From Pantoea agglomerans NBRC 102470 (GTDB lineage: Bacteria; Pseudomonadota; Gammaproteobacteria; Enterobacterales; Enterobacteriaceae), in the NCBI RefSeq assembly GCF_001598475.1, contig NZ_BCZA01000004.1:399241-463240 (forward strand): a DNA stretch of 64,000 bases, given 5' to 3'. Below the pieces are notes generated by a model, which was not told the DNA's origin, made no database searches, and saw only the letters and a list, made by a program, of their open reading frames with translations. Both the position numbers and the translations under genes were made by a program. Below, piece by piece: positions 1 to 11,007 of the stretch (positions within the stretch are counted from its first letter, which is position 1; every line of letters starts with the position of its first letter).

Positions 1-825
1 CGCGATGAAGTGGGCCAGTTGATCGTTGCGATCAACGGCATTGGCGATGGTCTGGAGAAAATCGTCAGCCAGGTGCGCGGCGCGGCGCAGGAGATCAGCG
101 ACGGCACGGACACCATCGCGGCCAGCAGTCATAACATCAGCGAGCAGATCGGGCGTCAGGCCAGCAGCGTGGAGCAGACCTCTGCCAGCATGGAGCAGTT
201 TGGCGCGACGGTTGAACACACCGCAGACAGCCTGCGTCAGGCGATGTCACTGGTGGCCGAAGCCAGCGATATCGTCAGTCACGGCAGCCAGACGGTGGTG
301 CGCTCGGTCAACACCATGTCGGCGATTAAGGTTTCATCACAAAGCATTGCTGATATCACCCACGTGATTGAGTCGATCGCCTTCCAGACCAATATCCTGG
401 CGCTGAATGCCGCCGTTGAAGCGGCACGTGCCGGGGAACAGGGCCGTGGCTTTGCCGTGGTGGCCGCAGAAGTGCGTGCGCTGGCACAGCGTTCTGCGCA
501 GGCCGCTAAAGAGATTGATGGACTGATTGCGACCTCCATCAGCAACGTGGCGGAAGGCCATCAATTATCTGAGCAGACGCGCGATGCGATGAGCGACATT
601 GTGACCCACATCGAGCAGGTGCAGGCGCTGATGGGCGAGATCAACGTGGCGGCGCAGCAGCAGGCGGCAGGAATCGGCCAGGTTAATCTGGCGATGAACC
701 AGATCAGCCAGGCGACTCACCAGAACAGCGAACTGGTGACACAGGCGGAAAACAGCGCGCAGAACCTGAGTGATAAAGGGCATCACCTGACCCAACTGGT
801 CAGCGTATTCAGCCTTAAATCCTGA
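1..825 (+). CDS. Methyl-accepting chemotaxis protein, C-terminal part (5' end outside window)
   Basis: Cytoplasmic signalling part of a chemoreceptor. The frame is open from base 1 (Arg-Asp-Glu-Val-Gly-Gln-Leu, which resembles the end of a HAMP domain), so the start, periplasmic sensor and membrane helices lie upstream of the window. The visible 274 residues form the long antiparallel coiled coil that passes signals to CheA and CheW; the conserved hairpin tip is at about residues 130-155 ([20 protein letters not shown]). Flanking Gln/Glu-rich helices would carry the methylation sites. The C-terminus ends in VFSLKS with no NWETF-type CheR-docking tail, so adaptation may depend on other receptors. 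The ligand cannot be inferred. E. coli has no receptor gene beside bsmA, so this is a lineage-specific neighbour. Confidence 0.93.
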   Translation, partial: RDEVGQLIVAINGIGDGLEKIVSQVRGAAQEISDGTDTIAASSHNISEQIGRQASSVEQTSASMEQFGATVEHTADSLRQAMSLVAEASDIVSHGSQTVVRSVNTMSAIKVSSQSIADITHVIESIAFQTNILALNAAVEAARAGEQGRGFAVVAAEVRALAQRSAQAAKEIDGLIATSISNVAEGHQLSEQTRDAMSDIVTHIEQVQALMGEINVAAQQQAAGIGQVNLAMNQISQATHQNSELVTQAENSAQNLSDKGHHLTQLVSVFSLKS

Positions 826-881
826 CGCCATTCAGGGCGATGACATACACTTAATGCTTCGTCCTGAAAGAGGGTTTTGCT

Positions 882-1208
882 ATGCGTTTCGCTTATTTAC
901 TGATGATAAGCCTGCTGCTGGCAGGCTGTTCCGCGCTTGAGACCACGCCAAAAGCACCGCCCGCGCCGACGCAACAGGCGCAGGAGATTTCACGGGCGCA
1001 GAGTGGTGGTTTGCCGAAACTGGGCAATATTACCGTTAATGTGCGCGGCTCACCGGATGATGCCGGGCGGGCCGTGGCCACCCGGGCTAACCAGGCCGGT
1101 GCGGCTTACTATCAGATCGTGGCGCTGAGTGAAACGGTAATGCCCGGTCTCTGGTACGCCAGCGCGATTCTTTACGGCGCATCACCTGCCACAGGCACGG
1201 GCCAGTAA
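882..1208 (+). CDS. bsmA: BsmA-like biofilm peroxide resistance lipoprotein (DUF1471)
   Basis: Small lipoprotein of 108 residues. Residues 1-16 are a lipoprotein signal peptide with the lipobox LAGC, placing the acylated cysteine at 16; a Pro/Gln-rich linker follows, then a DUF1471 (YhcN/BhsA-type) domain from about residue 47 (GNITVNVRGSPDDAG to ASAILYG). E. coli BsmA (YjfO) has the same size and also lies next to aidB; it is linked to biofilm growth and peroxide tolerance. AGAGGG lies 8-14 bases before the ATG. Its last 27 bases overlap the end of the convergent aidB. Three further DUF1471 proteins are encoded at 29.9-30.9 kb. The name rests on synteny plus family; molecular function is not established. 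Confidence 0.85.
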   Translation: MRFAYLLMISLLLAGCSALETTPKAPPAPTQQAQEISRAQSGGLPKLGNITVNVRGSPDDAGRAVATRANQAGAAYYQIVALSETVMPGLWYASAILYGASPATGTGQ

Positions 1209-2810
1209 ACGGTCTGTGATTGCTGTCTCAAGCGGGCGGGAGCCACGCCGATCGAGCCACTGCTGGCACCATGCATCCGCCAGCGGCGGTTCGCCATATT
1301 TCAGTAGCTGAGCGCCGGTCGCAAGCTGCAGCAGCGTGCGGGTCACCTCGCGCGCCTGCTCTTCGGGGACTTTGCTTATTCGCAGCCGTAACTGACGCCA
1401 GCGCGCATCGAAATGACGATTACTCCCTTTCACCGCTTCAAATTCCTGACTCAGCATCTCCGAAACCTCTGCCTGACGGGTGAGCACGCGCAGTACGTCA
1501 AGACACATCACGTTGCCCGACCCTTCCCAGATGCTGTTGACCGGTATGTCACGATAGAGGCGCGGCAGCTCGCTCGCTTCGCAGTAGCCGATGCCCCCCA
1601 GCACTTCCATCGACTCCGCGACGAACGGGGCACCCGCTTTGCAGATCTGATATTTTGCAGCCGGAGTGAATAAGCGGGCAAACGTGACCTCATGCGGTTT
1701 TGCCGGTTGTGACCAGGCGCGCGCCAGCCGCATCAGCAGCGCGGTTTGTCCCTCCAGCTGCAGCGCCTGCTGTGCCAGAACCTGACGCATCAGCGGCTGA
1801 TCCACCAGGTTTTTCCCCATCACCTGGCGCTGATGTGCATGCCAGAGTGCCACCGAGAATGCACGCCGCATCTGGCCATGACTGCCGAGTGCGCAGTCGA
1901 AGCGCGTCATACCGCCCATTTTAAGGATGAGCCGCACGCCTTCGCCCTCTTCTCCCAGCAGCCAGCCGGTCGCATCGCGAAACTCCACCTCACAACTGGC
2001 ATTTGAGCGATTACCCAGCTTATATTTAAGCTGCTCAAGCTGGATGGCGTTGCGTGACCCGTCAGGCAACAGGCGCGGCAGGAAGAAACAGCTTAATCCG
2101 GCGGGCGTCTGCGCCAGCACCAGATGCGCATCGCTCTGCGGCACCGAGAAGAACCATTTGTGGCCGGTCAGCCGGTAGGCTTCACCCGGGCCGCGCGCCC
2201 CCAGCGGCTCGGCCCGGGTGGTGCTGGTGAGCAGATCGCTGCCGCCCTGTTTTTCCGTCATGCCCATACCAATCAGCAGACCCCGTTTCTGGTCGCCGGG
2301 CTGCGCATGGGTATCGTAACGATCGCTGAGCAGCGGATCGAGCCAGCCTTCGAACGCGGCAGGCAGATAAGTCTGCAGCAGTGGAATGGCCGCGTGCGTC
2401 ATGGTCACGGGGCAAAGCGTGCCCGCTTCAACCTGCGCATGCAGAATAAAGCGCGCAGCGCGCGCCACGCTGGCCTGTTCACGTACTGTGGGATGCCAGC
2501 TGAGATTATGCAGGCGGCTGGCGCAGACACCCTGCATCAGCAGGTGCCAGGCGGGGTGAAAACGGACTTCATCCATCCGTACGCCACGGGCGTCGTAGCG
2601 CAGCAGTTCAGGTGGCTCCGCGTTGGCGAGCCGGCCCAGTTCCAGCGACTCGGCGCTGCCCAGCTGTCGGCCTACCGAAGCCAGCCACTCCCGATCCCAT
2701 CCGGCGCCTTCGCGTGACAGTGCCTCGCCGAGCGGCGTATCAGACAGGAACAGGTTGCTGTTGCTCAGAGGATGGGGCTGATTAAAAACGGTGTGTGTTG
2801 TCCAGGTCAT
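1182..2810 (-). CDS. aidB: AidB, acyl-CoA dehydrogenase family DNA-alkylation response protein
   Basis: Flavoprotein of the acyl-CoA dehydrogenase superfamily, 542 residues, near the length of E. coli AidB. The N-terminus TWTTHTVFNQPHPL and the segments GMGMTEKQGGSDL (FAD/substrate site), GHKWFFSVPQSDAH and EVLGGIGYCEASELPRLYRD match E. coli AidB closely. In E. coli it is induced by Ada during alkylation stress, binds DNA and shows weak isovaleryl-CoA dehydrogenase activity; its exact protective role is debated. The ATG at 2810 is preferred over an in-frame GTG at 2816 because AGGAG sits five bases before it. In E. coli a seven-gene yjfI-yjfC block separates it from rlmB; here only an ERIC element does. 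I saw no obvious Ada site upstream. Confidence 0.95.
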   Translation of the reverse strand: MTWTTHTVFNQPHPLSNSNLFLSDTPLGEALSREGAGWDREWLASVGRQLGSAESLELGRLANAEPPELLRYDARGVRMDEVRFHPAWHLLMQGVCASRLHNLSWHPTVREQASVARAARFILHAQVEAGTLCPVTMTHAAIPLLQTYLPAAFEGWLDPLLSDRYDTHAQPGDQKRGLLIGMGMTEKQGGSDLLTSTTRAEPLGARGPGEAYRLTGHKWFFSVPQSDAHLVLAQTPAGLSCFFLPRLLPDGSRNAIQLEQLKYKLGNRSNASCEVEFRDATGWLLGEEGEGVRLILKMGGMTRFDCALGSHGQMRRAFSVALWHAHQRQVMGKNLVDQPLMRQVLAQQALQLEGQTALLMRLARAWSQPAKPHEVTFARLFTPAAKYQICKAGAPFVAESMEVLGGIGYCEASELPRLYRDIPVNSIWEGSGNVMCLDVLRVLTRQAEVSEMLSQEFEAVKGSNRHFDARWRQLRLRISKVPEEQAREVTRTLLQLATGAQLLKYGEPPLADAWCQQWLDRRGSRPLETAITDRLLARACGR

Positions 2811-2840
2811 AACCACTCCTCGCGGATGTCACTCAGTAAG

Positions 2841-2967
<127 letters not shown>

Positions 2968-3030
2968 TACGAATGACGCGCAGTTATGCCTGGTACAGAA
3001 ACTAATTTGTGGCGAGGATCACATCGGGGA

Positions 3031-3765
3031 TCAGGCGTTGCGCTGACGCACTGCTTCAAACAGGCAGACACCCGTAGCCACCGAGACATTCAGCGAAGAG
3101 ACGCTGCCGGCCATCGGAATGCTGATCAGCTCATCGCAATGCTCACGGGTCAGACGACGCATGCCTTCCCCTTCCGCGCCCATCACCAGCGCCATCGGAC
3201 CGGTCATTTTGCTCTGGAAGACGGTATGGTCAGCTTCACCTGCGGTACCGACAACCCAGATGTTGTACTCCTGCAGCAGACGCAGGGTACGTGCCAGGTT
3301 GGTGACGCGGATCAACGGCACATTTTCTGCCGCGCCGCTGGCCACTTTTTTGGCCGTTGCATTCAGGGGCGCAGAGCGATCTTTCGGCACGATAATCGCG
3401 TGCACACCGGCCGCATCGGCACTGCGCAGGCAGGCACCCAGATTGTGCGGATCGGTGACCCCGTCCAGCACCAGCAGGAAGGGTTTCTCCAGGCTCTGCA
3501 GCAGATCCGGCAGGTCGCCTTCCTGATACTGACGACCCGGTTTTACCCGCGCCACAATACCCTGATGCACACCGCCTTCAACCTGGCTGTCGAGCCACTT
3601 GCGCTCGGCCAGCTGAATCACGACCCCCTGAGCTTCCAGCGCGGCGACCACGGGTTGCAGGCGACGATCGTCGCGGCCTTTGAGGATAAAGACTTCCTGG
3701 AAACGTTGTGGATCACGTTCCAGCAGCGCCTGCACGGCATGGATACCAAAAATAATTTCGCTCAT
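3031..3765 (-). CDS. rlmB: RlmB, 23S rRNA (guanosine-2'-O-)-methyltransferase
   Basis: SPOUT-class methyltransferase that methylates the ribose of G2251 in the peptidyl-transferase P-loop of 23S rRNA using SAM. Length 244 residues, as in E. coli (243). An N-terminal L30e-like substrate-binding domain (1-80) is followed by the knotted catalytic domain with [20 protein letters not shown] (about 101-120), [10 protein letters not shown] and the knot segment [10 protein letters not shown]. It is last in the nsrR-rnr-rlmB run; a strong hairpin at 3800-3826 lies between rnr and rlmB and may tune its expression. Confidence 0.97.
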   Translation of the reverse strand: MSEIIFGIHAVQALLERDPQRFQEVFILKGRDDRRLQPVVAALEAQGVVIQLAERKWLDSQVEGGVHQGIVARVKPGRQYQEGDLPDLLQSLEKPFLLVLDGVTDPHNLGACLRSADAAGVHAIIVPKDRSAPLNATAKKVASGAAENVPLIRVTNLARTLRLLQEYNIWVVGTAGEADHTVFQSKMTGPMALVMGAEGEGMRRLTREHCDELISIPMAGSVSSLNVSVATGVCLFEAVRQRNA

Positions 3766-3799
3766 CGATCTGCTCAGTGTTTGGAAATGAATGAATGAC

Positions 3800-3826
3800 C
3801 GCCCTTTCTCAGTGAGAAAGGGCGGG
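3800..3826 (-). other. Intercistronic hairpin between rnr and rlmB
   Basis: Perfect 12-bp inverted repeat (CCGCCCTTTCTC / GAGAAAGGGCGG) with a three-base loop, in the 69-bp gap between the rnr stop codon and the rlmB start. No U-tract follows on either strand, so it is more likely an RNA-stabilising or processing element than a terminator. Function inferred only. Confidence 0.6.
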
Positions 3827-3834
3827 TGCGCGCA

Positions 3835-6327
3835 TCAGTCAGGCTGCGCCTTTTTTCTGGCGCGCTTCGCCCGGGTGGCGGCGGCGATTTTACGGGTTTT
3901 TTCCGAGACGTTTTTACTTTTATTCTCGGTATTTGCAGCGGCGGGCTTGCCCTTGTCGCCCCGGAAAGCGGCGTCCGGCTCGAAGTTGGACTTCTTGCTC
4001 GCATCACGACGGCGTTTCGCTGGCGCTTTGTCGTCACGCTTCGCCCGGTCACGTGCGGTTTTGCCTTCACCACGTACCTGACGCTGGCTGGAGATCAGGG
4101 CAAAGTCGATTTTACGCTCATCCATATGGACGGCTTCAACACGCACTTCAACCGTGTCACCCAGACGATAGGTGCGACCGCCCGATTCACCGATCAGACG
4201 CTGACCTACCGGGTCAAAACGGTAGTAATCGTTGTCGAGCGTCGAAACGTGGACCAGACCATCAATGAACAGATCGCTTAAGCGTACAAAGAAGCCAAAT
4301 CCGGTCACGCTGGAAATGACGCCGTTGAAGACGTTGCCAACCTGATCCTGCATGAAGTCACACTTGAGCCAGTCCGCGACGTCACGGGTCGCTTCATCGG
4401 CGCGGCGTTCGGTCAGGGAACAGTGCAGGCCCAGTTGCAGCATCTGCGGCATCTCGTAGTGATAGCCGCCGGTTGCTGTCGTCATATCTTTGGCGACGCT
4501 GCGATCTCTCGGCATCAGGTATTTAATGGCGCGCTGTACCAGGCCTTTACCTTCATCCTGCTCTTTTGCCAGCAGATATTTGATGGCGCGATGCAGCGTC
4601 AGATCCGGATAACGACGGATTGGCGAGGTAAAGTGCGCATACGACGAGAGCGCCAGACCAAAGTGACCGCGGTTTTCCGGATCGTAAACGGCCTGCTTCA
4701 TCGAACGCAGCAGCATGGTTTGCAGCATTTCCGCATCAGGACGATCGGCAACCTGCTTCAGCAGCGCCGCATAGTCGATTGGCTGCGGTTTATTACCACC
4801 AGGCAGGCTCAGTCCCAGCTCGTTGAGCACGGTACGGAAGCTCTTGATGCTTTCGTCGGTCGGGCGATCGTGATCGCGGAACAGCGCCGGTTCCTGATTT
4901 TTCTCAACGAAGCGTGCCGAGGCGATGTTCGCCAGGATCATGCACTCTTCGATCAGCTTATGGGCGTCATTACGTGACACGCGCTCAACACGCTCAATAC
5001 GGCGCTCGGCGTTGAAGATAAACTTCGCCTCTTCCGTTTCAAACGAGATACCGCCGCGCTCTTCACGAGCGGCTTCCAGCGCATGATAGAGGTTGTTCAG
5101 CTCTTCAAGGTCTTTAACCAGCGGCGCATACTGCTGGCGCAGCTCTTTGTCGCCCTGCAGGATGTTCCAGACTTTGTTGTAGGTCAGACGCGCATGGGAG
5201 TTCATCACCGCTTCGTAGTGCTTGAAGCCGGTCAGTTTACCTTTGGTCGAGATGGTCATCTCGCACACCATACAGAGGCGATCGACCTGCGGGTTAAGCG
5301 AACATAAGCCATTCGACAGCACTTCCGGCAGCATCGGCACAACCTGCGACGGGAAGTAGACCGAGGTTCCGCGCTGATGCGCTTCGTCATCCAGAGGGGT
5401 GCCAGGACGGACGTAATAGCTGACATCCGCGATAGCTACCCACAGACGCCATCCGCCACCGCGCTTCTTCTCACAGTAAACAGCATCATCAAAGTCACGG
5501 GCATCTTCACCATCGATGGTGACCAGCGGCAGCTTACGCAGATCGACGCGGCCTTTTTTGGCCTCTTCCGGGACTTCTTCTTTCAGTTTGCTGACCTGAG
5601 CTTCCACTTCCGGCGGCCAGGTGTGCGGGATTTCATGCGTACGCAGCGCCATATCCACGGCCAGGCTGGTACCCATATCATCGCCCAGAATCTCGGCGAT
5701 TTTACCGATCGCTTTGCTGCGACGGTTCGGACGCTGGACCAGCTCAACCACCACCACGGAACCCATGCGGGCATTCATCGTCTCTTCAGGCGGGATGAGG
5801 ATGTCAAAACTCAGGCGACTGTCGTCCGGCACTACGAAGCCAGCACCGGCATCGGTAAAGTAACGGCCAACGATCTGATTGTTGCGGGGTTCCTGCACCC
5901 GGACCACGCGCGCTTCGCGGCGGCCTTTGCGATCGGCACCCAGCGGCTGCGCCAGGATCACGTCACCGTGCATACAGAATTTCATCTGTTCTGCGGAAAG
6001 GTAGAGGTCATCTTTCTGACCTTCTGCCCGCAGGAAGCCGTAGCCATCGCGGTGGCCAATGACTTTACCGCGCAGGAGATCAAGACGTTCTGGCAGGGCA
6101 TAACACTGACGGCGGGTGAACACCAGCTGACCATCACGCTCCATGGCACGAAGGCGGCGACGCAGCGCCTCAAGGTGTTCTTCTTCCTGCAGATTCATCT
6201 CTTCAGCCAGCTCTTCGCGGCTGGCCGGTTTTTCACGTTTTTCTAACAGAGCCAGAATAAATTCACGGCTCGGAATAGGGTTTTCGTATTTTTCAGCTTC
6301 TCTATCCTGAAAAGGATCTTTTGACAT
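3835..6327 (-). CDS. rnr: RNase R, 3'-5' exoribonuclease
   Basis: Processive 3'-5' exoribonuclease able to digest structured RNA; acts in mRNA decay, rRNA quality control and tmRNA-linked decay. 830 residues against 813 in E. coli. Order: N-terminal winged helix (about 20-80), two cold-shock domains (about 85-235), RNB catalytic domain with D272, D278, D280 and D281 ([10 protein letters not shown]), S1 domain (about 645-725) and a Lys/Arg-rich tail with an Ala-rich end that helps unwind duplexes. The start has a textbook GGAGG six to ten bases upstream. It lies 16 bases after nsrR, so the two are co-transcribed. Confidence 0.98.
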   Translation of the reverse strand: MSKDPFQDREAEKYENPIPSREFILALLEKREKPASREELAEEMNLQEEEHLEALRRRLRAMERDGQLVFTRRQCYALPERLDLLRGKVIGHRDGYGFLRAEGQKDDLYLSAEQMKFCMHGDVILAQPLGADRKGRREARVVRVQEPRNNQIVGRYFTDAGAGFVVPDDSRLSFDILIPPEETMNARMGSVVVVELVQRPNRRSKAIGKIAEILGDDMGTSLAVDMALRTHEIPHTWPPEVEAQVSKLKEEVPEEAKKGRVDLRKLPLVTIDGEDARDFDDAVYCEKKRGGGWRLWVAIADVSYYVRPGTPLDDEAHQRGTSVYFPSQVVPMLPEVLSNGLCSLNPQVDRLCMVCEMTISTKGKLTGFKHYEAVMNSHARLTYNKVWNILQGDKELRQQYAPLVKDLEELNNLYHALEAAREERGGISFETEEAKFIFNAERRIERVERVSRNDAHKLIEECMILANIASARFVEKNQEPALFRDHDRPTDESIKSFRTVLNELGLSLPGGNKPQPIDYAALLKQVADRPDAEMLQTMLLRSMKQAVYDPENRGHFGLALSSYAHFTSPIRRYPDLTLHRAIKYLLAKEQDEGKGLVQRAIKYLMPRDRSVAKDMTTATGGYHYEMPQMLQLGLHCSLTERRADEATRDVADWLKCDFMQDQVGNVFNGVISSVTGFGFFVRLSDLFIDGLVHVSTLDNDYYRFDPVGQRLIGESGGRTYRLGDTVEVRVEAVHMDERKIDFALISSQRQVRGEGKTARDRAKRDDKAPAKRRRDASKKSNFEPDAAFRGDKGKPAAANTENKSKNVSEKTRKIAAATRAKRARKKAQPD

Positions 6328-6343
6328 AGCGGTTCCTCCGATG

Positions 6344-6787
6344 TCATTTAATATTTATTTCCACCGGCGATCTGGACAAGATGATCTCATAAAGTGGTGT
6401 ATTTCCTTCGACCAGATCTGCCAACGTATAGCTATCCAGCTCCTGCAAAAATCGCTGCACCGCATCATGTAACGCCTGCTTCAGACGACAGGCTGGCGTG
6501 ATGGAACAGGACGCGCAATCCACTAATTGTAGTGGTTCCATCTTACGTACCACATCGCCAATGACAATCTGACGAGCTGGCATACCCAGACGAATGCCCC
6601 CGTTTTTACCACGCGTTGCGGCGACATAGCCCGCCCGGCTCAGCTGATTGATAATTTTGACCATATGATTACGGGACAAACCATAAGTGTTCGTCACTTC
6701 CGTAATATTGGTCTGCTGACCTTCCGGCAACGATGCCAGATAAATCAGTGCCCGTAAGCCATAATCAGTAAAACTCGTGAGCTGCAC
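6344..6787 (-). CDS. nsrR: NsrR, nitric oxide-sensing Rrf2-family repressor
   Basis: Iron-sulfur transcription repressor that loses DNA binding when NO modifies its cluster; in E. coli it controls hmp, ytfE and other NO-defence genes. 147 residues, Rrf2 winged-helix fold. The DNA-reading helix ([18 protein letters not shown], about 36-53) and wing [10 protein letters not shown] match E. coli. Three cysteines (C91, C94, C100) would bind the cluster; the spacing C-X2-C-X5-C is two residues shorter than the C-X4-C-X5-C that I recall for E. coli NsrR. Start is GTG with GAGG nearby. First gene of nsrR-rnr-rlmB, as in E. coli. Confidence 0.95.
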   Translation of the reverse strand: MQLTSFTDYGLRALIYLASLPEGQQTNITEVTNTYGLSRNHMVKIINQLSRAGYVAATRGKNGGIRLGMPARQIVIGDVVRKMEPLQLVDCASCSITPACRLKQALHDAVQRFLQELDSYTLADLVEGNTPLYEIILSRSPVEINIK

Positions 6788-6970
6788 AGTAACCTCAGTG
6801 AACCTTCAGGCGCGGCATGACCTTATTCGCCCTGTGATTGATGCCAGGATTAAATCGGATCGCCATTCGATTAGCTACGATGATAAACCAGAGTCTGTCT
6901 GGCCGTGCGCTTTTTTAAGCCAGCAGAAGGTTTGACAAGCGAAGGGAGGTTAAGTGGCATCAAAGAATGG

Positions 6971-6998
6971 AAAAACAAGGGCCGGACAGCGTCCGGCC
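6971..6998 (-). terminator. Rho-independent terminator after purA
   Basis: GGCCGGAC / GTCCGGCC stem with an AGC-type loop followed on the minus strand by CTTGTTTTT. It begins about eight bases after the purA stop codon and separates purA from nsrR. Confidence 0.85.
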
Positions 6999-7005
6999 TG
7001 AATGA

Positions 7006-8307
<1,302 letters not shown>

Positions 8308-8369
8308 TCAAAATCACCGATTGCTTAAAAAAGGATTCTACCATCTGATCCCGTGGTTTTCAGCACTTT

Positions 8370-8385
8370 TAGCATACGATTGCGC
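8370..8385 (-). promoter_or_regulatory. Possible PurR operator before purA
   Basis: On the minus strand GCGCAATCGTATGCTA keeps the central CAAtCGtaTGC of the PurR palindrome (consensus ANGCAANCGNTTNCNT) with three mismatches. Position upstream of purA fits known PurR control, but the outer bases are poor, so this is tentative. Confidence 0.35.
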
Positions 8386-8470
8386 GCTTTTTTGCCTGAG
8401 TTTTGATCACTACAACATGTTGGGGATAATAGCGTTGAAAGGCACAATTTAGCCGGTCTGAACGTCAGCC

Positions 8471-8671
8471 TCAGAGGTTGCCGTGCAGGCTGAGCATGCA
8501 GTAAATCACCATGCCAGCAACGACCAGTCCTCCACCAAAGCGGTGCAGCAGACGATCGGGCAACCGCGTCATTGTCAGGATCATGCGTCGCCAGGCGCGC
8601 GGCATAAACATTGGTCCCAACCCTTCCAGCACTAACACCAGCGCCAGCGCCATCCAGATGCTTGTTTTCAT
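8471..8671 (-). CDS. yjeT: YjeT, small inner-membrane DUF2065 protein
   Basis: 66-residue membrane protein of unknown function. The N-terminal helix (about 4-20, IWMALALVLVLEGLGPMF) and the C-terminal helix (about 45-62, GGGLVVAGMVIYCML) flank a short basic loop (PRAWRRM). It aligns along its length with E. coli YjeT, including the conserved EGLGP and RFGGGLVV motifs, and keeps the E. coli position between hflC and purA. The ATG at 8671 is chosen over upstream starts because the family begins there; an upstream start would run back through the hflC terminator. Confidence 0.9.
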   Translation of the reverse strand: MKTSIWMALALVLVLEGLGPMFMPRAWRRMILTMTRLPDRLLHRFGGGLVVAGMVIYCMLSLHGNL

Positions 8672-8681
8672 TCTGATACCC

Positions 8682-8711
8682 AAAAAAAAGGGCCGACAAC
8701 ATTGTCGGCCC
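8682..8711 (-). terminator. Rho-independent terminator after hflC
   Basis: Ten-bp GC-rich stem (GGGCCGACAA / TTGTCGGCCC) with a minimal loop and an eight-base U-tract on the minus strand. It lies between the hflC stop and the yjeT start, so most hflX-K-C transcripts should end here and yjeT-purA needs its own promoter or read-through. Confidence 0.93.
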
Positions 8712-8728
8712 ACAGGTTATATCAGTTC

Positions 8729-9733
8729 TTAGCGTGTCGCGTTAGAGGGCGCCTTCATATATCGGAAGAAGTCGCTATCCGGGCTTAACACCATCACATC
8801 CTGATCGCTATTGAAGCTGTTTTCATAGGCACGCAGGCTACGAATAAAGGCATAGAAGTCAGGATCTTTGCTGAACGAATCGGCAAACAACCGCGCCGTT
8901 TCCGCATCACCGTCACCGCGTGTAATCAGTGCTTCGCGCTGGGCTTCAGCCAGAGTACGGGTGACCTGGTAATCGGCCTGGGCGCGCAGTTTTTCCGCCT
9001 CTTCCTGACCCTGTGAACGCTGGCTACGCGCTACCGCTTCACGCTCAGCACGCATACGGTTAAAGATCGCATCAGACACTTCAGTCGGCAGGTTGATCTG
9101 CTTGATACGCACATCCACCACCTGAATACCTAACGCCGCCATACTGTTCGGGTTTGGAGCCGGTTCGCTGCTGTTGGTTTCACGCTCGACACGGGCCGCT
9201 GCACTGGCAATCGCGTCATCAGCCGCAGGGGTTGCGATTTCATCATCGTTGCCTGCAGAGCCGGTATTCAGCGCGTCACGCACATCGGTGGTCAGACGAC
9301 CACGAGAGTCCGTTACGATATCTTTCACATCCAGACGACCCATCTCAGAACGCAAGCGGTCACTGAACTTACGTTTCAGCAGCACTTCCGCCTGAGAGAC
9401 ATCACCGCCACCAGTGGCCAGGTAGTAGCGACTGAAGTCGCTGATACGCCACTTGATGTAGGAGTCCACGATCAGATCTTTCTTCTCTTTGGTGACGAAG
9501 CGATCGGCCTGGTTATCCATGGTCTGGATACGCGCATCCAGCGTTTTAACCGTTTCCAGGAATGGAATCTTGAAATGCAGACCCGGCTCAAACACCTGCG
9601 GCTTGTTTTCGCCATCGCGCAGGACTTTACCGAAGCGCAGAACAATGCCTCGCTGCCCTTCCTGCACCACAAACAGGGACGCATAGAGCGCCACCAGCAC
9701 GACAATGATTAAAAATACTATTGGCTTACGCAT
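8729..9733 (-). CDS. hflC: HflC, FtsH protease regulator (SPFH/prohibitin family)
   Basis: Membrane subunit of the HflKC complex that caps FtsH and controls its proteolysis of membrane proteins and lambda cII. 334 residues. One N-terminal membrane anchor (about 4-22, IVFLIIVVLVALYASLFVV) is followed by the SPFH/band-7 domain (VQEGQRGIVLRFGKVL onward), then a long charged coiled coil (about 215-275) and a hydrophobic C-terminal tail. Starts four bases after hflK stops, so the pair is translationally linked with equal stoichiometry expected. Confidence 0.98.
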   Translation of the reverse strand: MRKPIVFLIIVVLVALYASLFVVQEGQRGIVLRFGKVLRDGENKPQVFEPGLHFKIPFLETVKTLDARIQTMDNQADRFVTKEKKDLIVDSYIKWRISDFSRYYLATGGGDVSQAEVLLKRKFSDRLRSEMGRLDVKDIVTDSRGRLTTDVRDALNTGSAGNDDEIATPAADDAIASAAARVERETNSSEPAPNPNSMAALGIQVVDVRIKQINLPTEVSDAIFNRMRAEREAVARSQRSQGQEEAEKLRAQADYQVTRTLAEAQREALITRGDGDAETARLFADSFSKDPDFYAFIRSLRAYENSFNSDQDVMVLSPDSDFFRYMKAPSNATR

Positions 9734-9736
9734 CGA

Positions 9737-10975
9737 TTACTCTCTCCCTTCGCGCTGGCTGTCGCTGCGCTGAGCATTTGCCCGACGCTGATCCATGATG
9801 TTGTCCGGACTGTATGACGACGTTTCATTGCGGCTGGCACTGCTATCGGAGCGCGCAGGCAGCGAAGAACCATTCGCGCCTTTCTGACCATTCTGGCCCG
9901 ATGAAGTCTGACCGCCACGCATCAGTTGATCCAGCGGCAGCACCATCAGGTTATTACCCCGATCGTTAACCAGTACTTTGCGGGTATGGCTCAGCACACG
10001 CTCCATGGTCTCGATATAGAGACGCTCTTTGGTGATTTCGGGTGCAGCTTTATACTCAGGCAGAATCTTGGCGAAACGCGCCACCTCACCCTGCGCTTCC
10101 AGAACGGTACGCTCTTTGTAAGCGCGTGCCTCTTCCAGAATACGTTGCGCCTGGCCGTTAGCACGAGGCTGAACTTCGTTGGCGTAAGCTTCGGCTTCGC
10201 GAACATACTGCTCGCGGTTTTCGCGTGCGGCAATTGCGTCATCAAATGCAGACTTCACCTCTTCCGGCGGACGTGCAGCCTGGAAGTTGACGTCCAGCAC
10301 CGCGATTCCCATGTTATAAGGGCGAATTGTCTCGTCGATTTCACGCTGGGTATCGCTACGCACCACGGTACGACCTTCGGTCAGGATGCGGTCCATGGTA
10401 GAGCGACCAATCACGCCGCGCAGCGCGCTGTCGGTAGCCTGACGCAGGCTGTCGTCCGCGCTGGTCACAGCATAAAGATAACGTTCCGGATCGGTCACGC
10501 GGTACTGCACGTTCATTTCCACGCGCACCACGTTCTCATCCGAAGTCAGCATGACGCCAGAAGCAGCCAGTTCACGCACCGATTCAACGTTAACCGCACG
10601 CACCTGATCAACGAATGTCGGCTTCCAGTTCAGACCAGGTTCGACCAGGTGACTGAATTTACCGAAGCGCGTCACCACGCCACGTTCCGCTTCTTTGATG
10701 GTGTAGAAACCGCTTGCAGCCCAGATGACTACAGCAGCAACAGCCACGATACCAACAATTTTGCCACCGCTGCCGGAGCCGCGCTGACCGTTGTCGTTCT
10801 GTTTGCCACCGCCCAGTCCACCAAGCTTCTTGCTCAGCTTACGGAAGATATCATCCAGATCAGGAGGCCCGGATTCCCGTCCTCCCTTATTCCCCCCAGA
10901 GTTGCCGCCTTGATTATTGCTGCTTCCCCACGGGTCGCGGTCCTGTCCGTTATTTCCGGGCTGATTCCACGCCAT
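9737..10975 (-). CDS. hflK: HflK, FtsH protease regulator (SPFH/prohibitin family)
   Basis: Partner of HflC in the large periplasmic cage around FtsH. 412 residues. The N-terminal cytoplasmic part is Gly/Asn/Gln-rich (MAWNQPGNNGQDRDPWGSS), typical of HflK. A single membrane helix (about 75-95, IVGIVAVAAVVIWAASGFY) precedes the SPFH domain (EAERGVVTRFGKFSHLVEPGLNW) and coiled coil (about 240-310). The C-terminal tail is rich in Ser/Asn and repeats of QNGQKG type. In E. coli the hflX-hflK gap is short; here an ERIC of about 122 bp is inserted in it. Confidence 0.98.
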   Translation of the reverse strand: MAWNQPGNNGQDRDPWGSSNNQGGNSGGNKGGRESGPPDLDDIFRKLSKKLGGLGGGKQNDNGQRGSGSGGKIVGIVAVAAVVIWAASGFYTIKEAERGVVTRFGKFSHLVEPGLNWKPTFVDQVRAVNVESVRELAASGVMLTSDENVVRVEMNVQYRVTDPERYLYAVTSADDSLRQATDSALRGVIGRSTMDRILTEGRTVVRSDTQREIDETIRPYNMGIAVLDVNFQAARPPEEVKSAFDDAIAARENREQYVREAEAYANEVQPRANGQAQRILEEARAYKERTVLEAQGEVARFAKILPEYKAAPEITKERLYIETMERVLSHTRKVLVNDRGNNLMVLPLDQLMRGGQTSSGQNGQKGANGSSLPARSDSSASRNETSSYSPDNIMDQRRANAQRSDSQREGRE

Positions 10976-11007
10976 GTTTCTACTCCATTTATTGTAATTA
11001 CGATTTT

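Noticed and set aside
5377..6246. Long plus-strand open frame (289 codons) opposite rnr
   Set aside because: Antisense to conserved RNase R coding sequence; product has no recognisable family and no ribosome site. The same applies to frames opposite rlmB (2986-3798), hflK (9926-11110), gabD (31812-32660), yhdP and accC (53072-54016).
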